Below, piece after piece: positions 1 through 5,492 of a stretch of 7,834 nt of DNA. This DNA is from a bacterium. GTDB lineage: Bacteria; Patescibacteria; Paceibacteria; UBA9973; SBAW01. The position numbers and the translations under genes are program-made. The stretch lies in contig JAKAIP010000021.1 of assembly GCA_021825025.1 (NCBI GenBank), forward strand, positions 1 through 7,834, in the 5' to 3' direction. The notes beneath the pieces were generated by a model. That model made no database searches, was not told where the DNA came from, and saw nothing but the letters and a program-made list of their open reading frames with translations. Numbering within the stretch: position 1 is the stretch's first letter; every line of letters begins with the position of its first letter.

Positions 1-1884
1 ACGAACGTTTCGTTGGTGAATCAGAACGGCAGCGTTATTGCTGGTCCATACAATGCGACCTGTAATGCCGGTGCTACCTCCTGCACCGATGAGTCTGTAA
101 CCTTCACCGGAGCAATCAACTTCCCAACAGGTGCGGCAACGTACACCCTGCAAGGTGAAGTGCCGAGTGGAACTGCTGGTGGTGTTACGATCCAGGCTTC
201 AACTACTCCATCAACTGATTGGAGCAGTGTGACTGGAAATACCACAGGAAACACTATTAGCTTGCCAAGCAATACTGTCACCATGAACACGATGACGGTA
301 CAAGCGGCAACGCTTAATGCTACTAACGGCACGACTCCAGTCTCACAGAATGTGGTTGCTGGAGGAAGCAATGTAGTATTCGCTACTGTTTCTCTTGATG
401 CTTCACAATCTGGAGAAGACATCCGTCTTTCTTCAATACCGCTCGATCTTACCTTCAGCGGTACAAACGGACAGCTTAATCTCAGTGCTTGTCAGATCTA
501 TAACGGATCTACTGCATTGAATACTGGTACTCGTGTAATCAATGGTTCAAACATCAACACGACATCAGGCGGAAAGACAAACTTCAGCCTCGATAACTCG
601 CTTGTTATTCCGAAAGGAACGATCCTCAGCCTTAATCTCCAGTGTAGTGTTTCTTCATCCGCTACTGGTACCTACCAGTGGGGTGTAGACAGCACGGCAG
701 GTGATTGGTCAGTGAGCGGTTCAGTATCTGGTAGCTCAGTAACCCCAACCTTTACGGGTGTAGGTACTGCTCCTACTATGACCATCTCTTCTGGCGCAAC
801 GCTTGCAGCATCTATTGACCCATCTTCACCGTCCTACACGCTCGTTGCAGGTGGTACAACTGGTGCACTTCTTAATGTGATTAAGCTTCACGCAGCAAAC
901 GAGCCGGTCAATCTTCAGAAGATTGCATTGTCTCTCACAACTGCAACCGCTTCATCTTCTGCAGCTGATCTCAGCAATGTGTACTTGTACGCAGGAAATA
1001 ATGTGTACACGACTGGCGGAGCAGCAGTAGCACCAGGTACATTGCTTGGTACTATGCAATTCCCAAGCGGTTCGACGGTAGCAACTTCAACGCTCTCTAC
1101 AGTGGTTCAGCTTCCAAACAATCAGGATGCGCAGATCCTTGTGAAGGGTGATATTGCTGCGGTTGGTTCATTCCAGCCAGCAACAGAGGGTGACCTTGTT
1201 GCAGTCGACCTTAAGGATGCACAGGGTGTTGGTGCAAACTCAGGTACAACCATCTACAGCACAGGAACCACTGCTTCTTCAGGAGTTCGTGTATTCCACT
1301 CAGTTCCAACAGTCGCACTTGGCTCTGGACTGACCTCAAACGGTGTCTCTGATGGTCACCTTATCCGCTTCAGCATCTCTGCTGGTTCTCAGAATCCTAT
1401 TGGTATCAACCAGCTCGTATTCGGAGTAGCAACCACTTCTGCAACAGTGTCTAACGTAAATCTTTACGCTTACACTGATTCTGGGTACTCTCAACCAGTT
1501 CCTGGATTTGCAAGCGGTGTGCTTAACAGCTCTGCACTCTCAGTACTTGGCACAACCGGATCTCAGAAAGTTACCGTTGTGGTAAATAACGGTACAGGAC
1601 CACTTGAAATTCCAGCAGGTGGCACCTACTACTTCTCACTCGTAGGTACTGTCGCGGGCTCTGGTACGACCTATAACGTCAGCACGACACTCAATGGTGA
1701 TGCAGCATACCCAACTGGTCTTACGTCCGGTAACATGGGAACTGTATCTCAAGTGAATGGCAGTAACTTCGTCTGGTCACCAAACGCAACCACTACTACA
1801 GCTACGACGGTTAGCGACTGGACAAACGGTTATGGCGTAGCAGGTCTTCCATCGGTTGGTATTACTCAAAACCGAACTAACTAA
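1..1884 (+). CDS. Surface/secreted repeat protein, 3' part of gene (5' end outside window)
   Basis: The frame is open from base 1 to the TAA at 1882-1884, so the GTG at 13 is probably internal and the true start and signal peptide lie upstream. About 627 residues are visible, very rich in Ser, Thr, Gly, Asn, Ala and Val, almost without charged residues and with only five Cys. At least three related modules of about 140-170 residues can be followed (counting from base 13): about 94-230, 255-400 and 430-565. Each has an 'I..I.L' strand, then a 'L.NV.LY' or 'LSACQIY' strand, then a strand after 'IP.G' or 'LPNN' (DLSNVYLYAG and VSNVNLYAY are the clearest pair). This suggests stacked beta-sandwich domains of an S-layer-like or adhesin-type protein; the domain fold is inferred, not proven. 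The C-terminus ends WTNGYGVAGLPSVGITQNRTN-like with no membrane anchor or LPXTG motif. Neighbouring genes do not suggest a function. Confident as a real gene, moderate as a surface protein. Confidence 0.85.
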   Translation, partial: TNVSLVNQNGSVIAGPYNATCNAGATSCTDESVTFTGAINFPTGAATYTLQGEVPSGTAGGVTIQASTTPSTDWSSVTGNTTGNTISLPSNTVTMNTMTVQAATLNATNGTTPVSQNVVAGGSNVVFATVSLDASQSGEDIRLSSIPLDLTFSGTNGQLNLSACQIYNGSTALNTGTRVINGSNINTTSGGKTNFSLDNSLVIPKGTILSLNLQCSVSSSATGTYQWGVDSTAGDWSVSGSVSGSSVTPTFTGVGTAPTMTISSGATLAASIDPSSPSYTLVAGGTTGALLNVIKLHAANEPVNLQKIALSLTTATASSSAADLSNVYLYAGNNVYTTGGAAVAPGTLLGTMQFPSGSTVATSTLSTVVQLPNNQDAQILVKGDIAAVGSFQPATEGDLVAVDLKDAQGVGANSGTTIYSTGTTASSGVRVFHSVPTVALGSGLTSNGVSDGHLIRFSISAGSQNPIGINQLVFGVATTSATVSNVNLYAYTDSGYSQPVPGFASGVLNSSALSVLGTTGSQKVTVVVNNGTGPLEIPAGGTYYFSLVGTVAGSGTTYNVSTTLNGDAAYPTGLTSGNMGTVSQVNGSNFVWSPNATTTTATTVSDWTNGYGVAGLPSVGITQNRTN

Positions 1885-1925
1885 CCCTCTGGTTCGATCT
1901 CCTAAGATCAATCAAGCTTAGTTAG
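1877..1925 (+). other. Nested inverted repeats at the 3' end of the surface-protein gene
   Basis: CTAACTAA (1877-1884, containing the stop codon) is complementary to TTAGTTAG (1918-1925). Inside lies a second hairpin, GATCT (1896-1900) with AGATC (1905-1909). There is no T-run after it, so it is not itself a terminator. It may protect the mRNA 3' end upstream of the strong hairpin that follows, or be chance. Confidence 0.35.
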
Positions 1926-1933
1926 AAGGAAAC

Positions 1934-1961
1934 AAAAACCCCTCCAATTGGAGGGGTTTTT
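1934..1961 (+). terminator. Intrinsic terminator after the surface-protein gene
   Basis: A perfect 28-nt palindrome: A5 CCCC TCCAA at 1934-1947 pairs with TTGGA GGGG T5 at 1948-1961. It has a GC-rich core, an upstream A-run and a downstream T-run, so it could work in both directions. It lies 49 nt after the stop codon and separates the surface-protein gene from the promoter at 1985. Confidence 0.88.
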
Positions 1962-1984
1962 GCGTTGTGGGGAAATAAAAATTT

Positions 1985-2013
1985 TTGCCTTGAAATATGG
2001 ACCACGATACAAT
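1985..2013 (+). promoter_or_regulatory. Sigma70-type promoter of the TPR gene
   Basis: TTGCCT at 1985-1990 (4 of 6 consensus) and TACAAT at 2008-2013 (5 of 6) are separated by exactly 17 nt. Transcription should start about 7 nt after the -10 box, at 2019-2021. That coincides with the ATG at 2020, so the mRNA is predicted to be leaderless. Confidence 0.7.
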
Positions 2014-2019
2014 GGAAAC

Positions 2020-2706
2020 ATGCATTATAAACAATACTCATGGCTCAGTTTTTGGATCATACTACTGCTCGTAGCTATTGGGGGGTTATTTTTAAGACAC
2101 AAACTTGAAACTCAACAAAAGACGGAAACGCAAATGCCTGGAAATGTATCCTCGTCCACTGCATTAGGTAATGGAATATCCATCACTGGCCTTCCAGCAG
2201 GAGCGACGGTGCACATACTTCAAAATGTAACCCTTCCAAGCCTTACACAACAAGTAACCTATTCTTCTACTCTATCAACAGATATTGTTACTCAACTACA
2301 AACGCAAATTGCTCAATTAAGGGCCCAACTTAAAACCAACCCCTCAAATACACAGAACTGGCTTCAACTCGCTATAGACTATAAGGAGGCCGGGGATTAT
2401 GTTGCCGCAGCAAATGTTTGGACATATCTTACACAAGCTCTTCCTTCAAATTACATAGCTTTTGCTGATCTAGGTGATCTATACACAAACTTCCTTATCG
2501 ATTATCCGAAGGCGGAAACTAATTATTTGGCGGCAATAAAGCTGAACCCATCCAACATAGATCTCTATAACAATCTCTATATGTTGTACCGCTACAAAGA
2601 GAATAATCCGACAGCTGCGGCAGCTATCCTCGCACAAGGATTGAAGGCAAATCCGGGAAATGCAACCTTGCTCCAGCTGCAGTCGCAGCTGCAAAGCGGG
2701 CAGTAG
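2020..2706 (+). CDS. Membrane-anchored TPR-repeat protein
   Basis: 228 residues from the ATG at 2020. A TTG in the same frame at 1948 was rejected because it lies inside the upstream terminator and before the promoter. Residues 7-25 form one hydrophobic helix (WLSFWIILLLVAIGGLF) after a short N-terminus with Lys5, so the protein is probably anchored with its C-terminus outside. A Ser/Thr/Gln-rich linker (about 30-85) leads to a short coiled-coil-like stretch (about 88-106, repeated Gln/Leu). Three TPR units follow at about 111-144, 145-178 and 179-214, with the usual W..LA.DY...GDY..A and LG.LY...LDYPKAE-like spacing and 'LP/NPSN' turns. TPR arrays bind proteins or peptides; the partner is not visible. 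It is the first gene of a probable operon with the 49-residue membrane protein 2 nt downstream. The precise family is not recognised. Confidence 0.85.
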   Translation: MHYKQYSWLSFWIILLLVAIGGLFLRHKLETQQKTETQMPGNVSSSTALGNGISITGLPAGATVHILQNVTLPSLTQQVTYSSTLSTDIVTQLQTQIAQLRAQLKTNPSNTQNWLQLAIDYKEAGDYVAAANVWTYLTQALPSNYIAFADLGDLYTNFLIDYPKAETNYLAAIKLNPSNIDLYNNLYMLYRYKENNPTAAAAILAQGLKANPGNATLLQLQSQLQSGQ

Positions 2707-2708
2707 GC

Positions 2709-2858
2709 ATGAATAGATTTTTTACCAAAACCTTCATCCGTTTCTTCTTTGGGTTCCTTGCCATCATCATCATTGCGCTTGGTGTACTTATCGCGGCCGG
2801 ATACGCTGTAAAGCAGCGATCAGTACCATCCGTTGACAATACCACTGCCGTACAGTAA
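2709..2858 (+). CDS. Small single-helix membrane protein, 49 aa
   Basis: The ATG at 2709 follows the TAG of the TPR gene by 2 nt and the frame ends at TAA 2856-2858. The protein begins MNRFFTKTFIRFFF, then has one strongly hydrophobic helix (about 12-31, with IIIIALGVLIAAG), then a polar tail with KQR and an Asp/Thr-rich end. Positive residues before the helix (Arg3, Lys7, Arg11) and the KQR after it leave the orientation ambiguous. The tight spacing suggests translational coupling with the TPR protein and perhaps a partner role in the membrane. No family is recognised. The last nine codons overlap the rplJL promoter, so part of this sequence may be constrained by transcription rather than by protein function. 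Confidence 0.65.
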   Translation: MNRFFTKTFIRFFFGFLAIIIIALGVLIAAGYAVKQRSVPSVDNTTAVQ

Positions 2859-2861
2859 CGT
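2833..2861 (+). promoter_or_regulatory. Promoter of the rplJ-rplL operon, inside the small membrane-protein gene
   Basis: A perfect TTGACA (2833-2838) is followed after 17 nt by TAACGT (2856-2861), which keeps the three most conserved -10 positions (T1, A2, T6). Predicted start is about 2868, just before the L10 leader fold at 2871. That placement is the main support, as the -10 box itself is weak. Confidence 0.55.
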
Positions 2862-2870
2862 TTGGTGCAT

Positions 2871-2965
2871 AGGCTTAAGACAGTAGGTACTCATCACGAG
2901 TCTAATGCGTTACGCACCTACCGAGGTCGAAATCTCTCCAATCGTTGGATGGGTGTCGAAAGCCT
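2871..2965 (+). promoter_or_regulatory. Ribosomal protein L10 leader RNA
   Basis: This matches the L10 leader, the mRNA copy of the L10(L12)n binding site by which the complex represses its own operon. The visible signature is GACAGTAGGT near 2879-2888 and ACCTACCGAGGT at 2916-2927, which pair as GTAGGT (2883-2888) with ACCTAC (2916-2921). An outer stem pairs AGGCTT (2871-2876) with AAGCCT (2960-2965). Small inner hairpins are TGCG/CGCA (2906-2909 with 2913-2916, whose last base competes with the main stem) and TCCAA/TTGGA (2937-2941 with 2945-2949). It sits directly between the promoter and rplJ, as expected for autoregulation of stalk protein synthesis. The family assignment rests on recalled consensus; the exact fold is inferred. 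Confidence 0.82.
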
Positions 2966-2975
2966 TCAATCAAGA

Positions 2976-2992
2976 GGGTATTTTTATTACCC
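2976..2992 (+). promoter_or_regulatory. Hairpin between the L10 leader and the rplJ start
   Basis: GGGTA (2976-2980) pairs with TACCC (2988-2992) around a T-rich 7-nt loop, 10 nt before the rplJ ATG. The purine run AGAGGG (2973? to 2978) is the only Shine-Dalgarno-like stretch upstream of rplJ, but it is about 25 nt from the ATG and partly buried in this stem. The hairpin could shorten that distance or influence ribosome entry. There is no T-run after it, so it is not a terminator. Confidence 0.35.
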
Positions 2993-3002
2993 AACACGTA
3001 CT

Positions 3003-3485
3003 ATGGCAATTACAAAAGAGAAAAAAACAGAAGTAGTAGAAAAAGTACATGGTATTGCACAGACTGCAAAAACCATTGTTTTCGCAAACTTCAAAAAGCT
3101 GCCGGTAAACCAGCAGAACGAACTCCGCCAGGCATTGCGTGCCCAGGGAATCGGATACACGGTCGCAAAGAAAAATCTCGTGCGGCGCGGATTCGGTGAC
3201 ACATTCGCAGGCGATATACCTGAATTGAATGGGGAAATCAGCTTGGTGTACGGTGAAGATGAACTTGCACCGGCACGCGAGTTTGCGGTGTTTGTGAAGA
3301 AGTATCCAGAACAGCTGGCGTTCGCCGGAGGCGTATTTGGAGGAAAGTACATCACTAAAGATGAAATTACTTCCATTGCGGCAATCCCGGGTATGCAGAT
3401 ACTACGTGCGCAGTTCGTACAATTGATTAACAGTCCGCTTCAGCGATTGGCAGTAGTGCTCGATCAAATCGCACAGAAGCAGTAA
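3003..3485 (+). CDS. rplJ: Ribosomal protein uL10 (L10)
   Basis: 160 residues, starting [15 protein letters not shown]. The ATG at 3003 is chosen because the longer frame from 2862 runs through the leader RNA. L10 is the base of the ribosomal stalk: it binds 23S rRNA helices 42-44 and carries L12 dimers on its C-terminal helix. Family features include the N-terminal K-E-K-x-E-V-V-E helix, [13 protein letters not shown], the [16 protein letters not shown] segment (about 44-62) and [12 protein letters not shown] (about 106-118). The C-terminal helix runs from about 130 to 160 ([28 protein letters not shown]). The length is slightly under the common 165-175. The gene is 10 nt upstream of rplL and is probably controlled by the L10 leader. 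The rRNA site it binds is encoded further along in this window. No Shine-Dalgarno motif stands at normal distance. Confidence 0.97.
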   Translation: MAITKEKKTEVVEKVHGIAQTAKTIVFANFKKLPVNQQNELRQALRAQGIGYTVAKKNLVRRGFGDTFAGDIPELNGEISLVYGEDELAPAREFAVFVKKYPEQLAFAGGVFGGKYITKDEITSIAAIPGMQILRAQFVQLINSPLQRLAVVLDQIAQKQ

Positions 3486-3495
3486 TGACATATCT

Positions 3496-3900
3496 ATGGC
3501 AGAAGAAACAACAGTCACAGAAGAAACGAAAGTTCCTGAGAAATTCAAAGATTTGGTAGAGAAAGTAGAAAAACTTTCTGTATTGGAACTCCACGAATTA
3601 GTGAAAGCGCTCGAAGCACACTTCGGTGTGTCGGCGGCAGCAGTCGCAGCAGCTCCTGCAGCATCTGCAGCGGCAGCTGAGGAAGAAAAGACTGCATTCA
3701 ATGTGCATCTTACTGATGCCGGCGCGCAGAAAGTGCAAGTGATCAAAGCGGTGAAAGATGCGCTCGGTCTCGGTCTCAAAGAGGCAAAGGATTTGGTAGA
3801 TGCAGCACCGACTCTCCTCAAAGACGGAATGAAAAAGGAAGATGCAGAAAAACTGAAAGCGGCAGTCGAAGCTGCTGGAGGAAAGGTGGAGTTGAAATAA
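3496..3900 (+). CDS. rplL: Ribosomal protein bL12 (L7/L12)
   Basis: 134 residues, slightly longer than the usual 120-130 because of an acidic Thr/Glu-rich N-terminal extension ([12 protein letters not shown]). Residues about 14-46 are the dimerisation and L10-binding domain ([20 protein letters not shown]). Residues 47-63 are an Ala-rich hinge, and 64-134 are the C-terminal domain that contacts elongation and release factors. That domain carries the hallmark [27 protein letters not shown] region. L12 forms the multi-copy mobile arm of the large-subunit stalk. The gene is cotranscribed with rplJ across a 10-nt gap that lacks a Shine-Dalgarno sequence, so coupling or SD-independent initiation is likely. 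A strong terminator follows 11 nt after the stop. rpoB, the usual next gene, is absent. Confidence 0.98.
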   Translation: MAEETTVTEETKVPEKFKDLVEKVEKLSVLELHELVKALEAHFGVSAAAVAAAPAASAAAAEEEKTAFNVHLTDAGAQKVQVIKAVKDALGLGLKEAKDLVDAAPTLLKDGMKKEDAEKLKAAVEAAGGKVELK

Positions 3901-3911
3901 TATTTCTGTTT

Positions 3912-3950
3912 CATATAAAAATACCCGCTCAAGGCGGGTATTTTTATATG
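3912..3950 (+). terminator. Terminator of the rplJ-rplL operon
   Basis: A perfect 17-bp stem pairs 3912-3928 with 3934-3950 around the loop TCAAG. The core ACCCGC/GCGGGT is flanked by A5 and T5 runs, so it should work in both directions. It ends 1 nt before the -35 box of the next promoter, so the stalk operon and the next gene are clearly separate units. Confidence 0.92.
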
Positions 3951-3951
3951 C

Positions 3952-3979
3952 TTGCATGCACGGGTAAAGGTTATAGAAT
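3952..3979 (+). promoter_or_regulatory. Promoter of the HTH/nucleotidyltransferase-like gene
   Basis: TTGCAT (3952-3957, 4 of 6) and TAGAAT (3974-3979, 5 of 6) are separated by 16 nt. The predicted start near 3986 gives a leader of only about 14 nt before the ATG at 4000. The -35 box directly abuts the rplL terminator. Confidence 0.55.
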
Positions 3980-3999
3980 GGCCGTATCCATCTTGACGT

Positions 4000-4578
4000 A
4001 TGACTGATCCGCTTTCGAAACTGTTTGGCAGTCCGGCACGAGTAAAGCTGCTTCGACTTTTTCTCTTTAATGCTCGTCAATCGTTCACCCTTCCCGAATT
4101 AGCGGCACGCTCTCGCGTTCCTGCGCTTGAAGCGCGCCGTGAGGTACAAACCTTTGCATCCGTAGGACTTATCACGCGCAGTGCACGAGGGAAGGGGATT
4201 CGCTACACACTCGCTCCTGATTTTCAATACACGGAAGCTCTGCAGCATCTCTTACTCAGCGCGCCAACGAGAGGAGAAACCATTCTTACTTCTATTCGCG
4301 GATTGGGAGTAGTAAAATTTGTTGCTTTGTCAGGAATTTTTCTTGGAGACTGGAACGGCGTTATTGATCTCCTTGTCGTAGGCGATAAATTAAAGGAACG
4401 AAAGTTACGTGATCGGGTAAAAAGACTGGAAGCAGAATTGGGCAGAGAACTTCGCTTTTCCATGCTCCCGACTGATAATTTCCTGTATCGTCTTAATATG
4501 AATGATCGGCTCGTACGCGATGTAATTGATTACCCTCATCGGATTGTGCTCGATAAGTTAAACGTAGGATTAAAGTAA
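4000..4578 (+). CDS. Winged-helix protein with degenerate nucleotidyltransferase-like domain
   Basis: 192 residues. An in-frame TGA at 3994-3996 makes the ATG at 4000 the first possible start. Residues about 5-72 fit a winged helix of the ArsR/MarR type: PLSKLFGSPARVKLLRLFL, then FTLPELAARSRVPALEARREVQTF as helix-turn-helix, then a GLI-turn-GIRYTL wing. Residues about 104-190 resemble a minimal nucleotidyltransferase fold, with SGIFLGDWNGVIDLLVVGD at 111-129 in the place of the GS...DxD motif. Here the GS is replaced and only one acidic residue of DxD remains (VID), so catalysis is doubtful and a binding or regulatory role is more likely. Similar HTH-NTase fusions are common in Patescibacteria (recalled, not searched). 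It is probably a transcriptional regulator or a component of a derived MNT-type pair, but no HEPN partner is seen nearby. It has its own promoter and no Shine-Dalgarno sequence. Confidence 0.75.
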   Translation: MTDPLSKLFGSPARVKLLRLFLFNARQSFTLPELAARSRVPALEARREVQTFASVGLITRSARGKGIRYTLAPDFQYTEALQHLLLSAPTRGETILTSIRGLGVVKFVALSGIFLGDWNGVIDLLVVGDKLKERKLRDRVKRLEAELGRELRFSMLPTDNFLYRLNMNDRLVRDVIDYPHRIVLDKLNVGLK

Positions 4579-4635
4579 AGGCTCAAAATAAGGACTTTAT
4601 TATCCCCACCTACTAGCCAAAAGTAGTGTTCGTGT

Positions 4636-4644
4636 TGTTACAAT
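4636..4644 (+). promoter_or_regulatory. Possible extended -10 promoter of the membrane-protein gene
   Basis: TG (4636-4637), one base, then TACAAT (4639-4644) form an extended -10 element, with no recognisable -35 box 17 nt upstream. The predicted start near 4651 would give a leader of about 40 nt, AT-rich and without a Shine-Dalgarno sequence. The 113-nt gap before the gene also holds a weak CTACT/AGTAG hairpin (4610-4614 with 4622-4626) without a T-run. Confidence 0.4.
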
Positions 4645-4691
4645 AAAAGAGTAGATTATTCATTAACTATTAACGTAATTGTTATTTCCAT

Positions 4692-5381
4692 ATGATTCTT
4701 CAGACATGGATGAACGTATTGCAGCAATCCTTTTATTCGCTGTTTTACGGCATTATTAGTTTCCTTCCAAGCCTGGTGTTGGCGATCATCATCTTCGTCA
4801 TCGGATGGTTTATCGGTGTGTGGGTAGGATGGGCAATTGCACAAGCAATCCGCGCCATCAAAGTAGATCAAGCGCTCCGCGCTGCGGGTGTAGAGGGTGT
4901 CGTGCGACAAGCAGGATACCATCTTGATTCCGGTGCATTCTTGGGCGGTTTGGTGAAATGGTTCATCATCGCAGTGTTCTTGATTGCATCACTGCAAGTG
5001 CTTGGACTTACCGATGTGAACGTCTTCCTGCAAACCGTGGTGCTCTCGTATCTTCCACACGTCATTATTGCAGTACTCATTATTCTGCTTGCTGCGGTGG
5101 TTGCTGAGGTTATGCAGAATGTGGTCACTGGATCAGCACGTGCTGCAGGAGTCACTTCTGCAGGTGTTGCCGGTGCAGTAACACGCTGGGCAATTTGGAT
5201 TTTTGCCATTCTTGCCGCACTTGATCAGTTGGGTGTGACACCATTCATCCAGACGATCTTCACTGGACTCGTCGTAGCAGTATCCCTTGCTTTCGGTCTG
5301 GCATTCGGACTGGGAGGGCAAGATGCTGCAGGACGCGCCATTGAACGCGTACGCAAAGAAATGCTTCACGGCAAAGAGTAA
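4692..5381 (+). CDS. MscS-related conserved-TM-helix membrane protein
   Basis: 229 residues with about five hydrophobic helices: about 20-50 (FLPSLVLAIIIFVIGWFIGVWVG), 82-105, 115-143, 160-182 and 184-208. Two copies of the 'conserved TM helix' pattern occur (GLVKWFIIAVFLIASLQVLGL at about 86-106 and AVTRWAIWIFAILAALDQLGV at about 162-182). The last helix ends AFGLAFGLGGQDAAGRAIERV, which resembles the Gly/Ala-rich pore helix of small-conductance mechanosensitive channels and the CmpX-like family. The protein stops right after this helix, so the cytoplasmic beta domain of true MscS is absent, as is usual for this subfamily. It is probably a channel or stress-related membrane protein; its gating is unknown. 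The ATG at 4692 gives a normal N-terminus. It appears to be a single-gene unit with its own terminator. Confidence 0.85.
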   Translation: MILQTWMNVLQQSFYSLFYGIISFLPSLVLAIIIFVIGWFIGVWVGWAIAQAIRAIKVDQALRAAGVEGVVRQAGYHLDSGAFLGGLVKWFIIAVFLIASLQVLGLTDVNVFLQTVVLSYLPHVIIAVLIILLAAVVAEVMQNVVTGSARAAGVTSAGVAGAVTRWAIWIFAILAALDQLGVTPFIQTIFTGLVVAVSLAFGLAFGLGGQDAAGRAIERVRKEMLHGKE

Positions 5382-5401
5382 TCATTGAAAACGATAGGTA
5401 T

Positions 5402-5429
5402 CAAAATGCCCCGCTAGCGGGGCATTTTG
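5402..5429 (+). terminator. Terminator after the MscS-related gene
   Basis: A perfect 28-nt palindrome is centred on GCTAGC: 5402-5415 (CAAAATGCCCCGCT) pairs with 5416-5429. It lies 20 nt after the stop codon, has a T4 run in the 3' arm, and can act in both directions. It isolates the rRNA promoter at 5450 from upstream transcription. Confidence 0.9.
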
Positions 5430-5449
5430 TATGGGATAGAGAGGTGAAT

Positions 5450-5478
5450 TTGACACGACCTGTGCACTCCCGTATACT
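5450..5478 (+). promoter_or_regulatory. Strong promoter P1 upstream of the 23S rRNA
   Basis: Perfect TTGACA (5450-5455), a 17-nt spacer and TATACT (5473-5478, 5 of 6) make this the best promoter in the window. The predicted start is about A5486. Its strength and position fit an rRNA promoter, but an intrinsic terminator at 5551-5578 lies between it and the 23S gene. The first product is therefore a short RNA of about 93 nt unless polymerase reads through. Confidence 0.85.
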
Positions 5479-5492
5479 CTCTGTCACAGGGT

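Noticed and set aside
21..422. Long open frame on the minus strand opposite the surface-protein gene
   Set aside because: It mirrors the third-base pattern of the plus-strand gene, has no start signal or promoter, and the protein looks like a low-complexity shadow.
1948..2019. N-terminal extension of the TPR protein from a TTG at 1948
   Set aside because: The TTG is inside the terminator hairpin and upstream of the promoter. The ATG at 2020 fits the predicted transcript start and the membrane helix.
2862..3002. N-terminal extension of L10 from a TTG at 2862
   Set aside because: The segment is the L10 leader RNA, and L10 proteins begin at the [12 protein letters not shown] position.
3402..4080. 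Minus-strand frames opposite rplL and the start of the HTH gene
   Set aside because: They run through a highly conserved gene and a terminator; the Ser/Cys-rich translations are antisense artefacts.
1..5381. Recoded genetic code with UGA as glycine, as in Gracilibacteria
   Set aside because: None of the main genes contains an in-frame UGA, and the proteins end at TAA or TAG in sensible places. Absence of UGA stops in seven genes is too small a sample.
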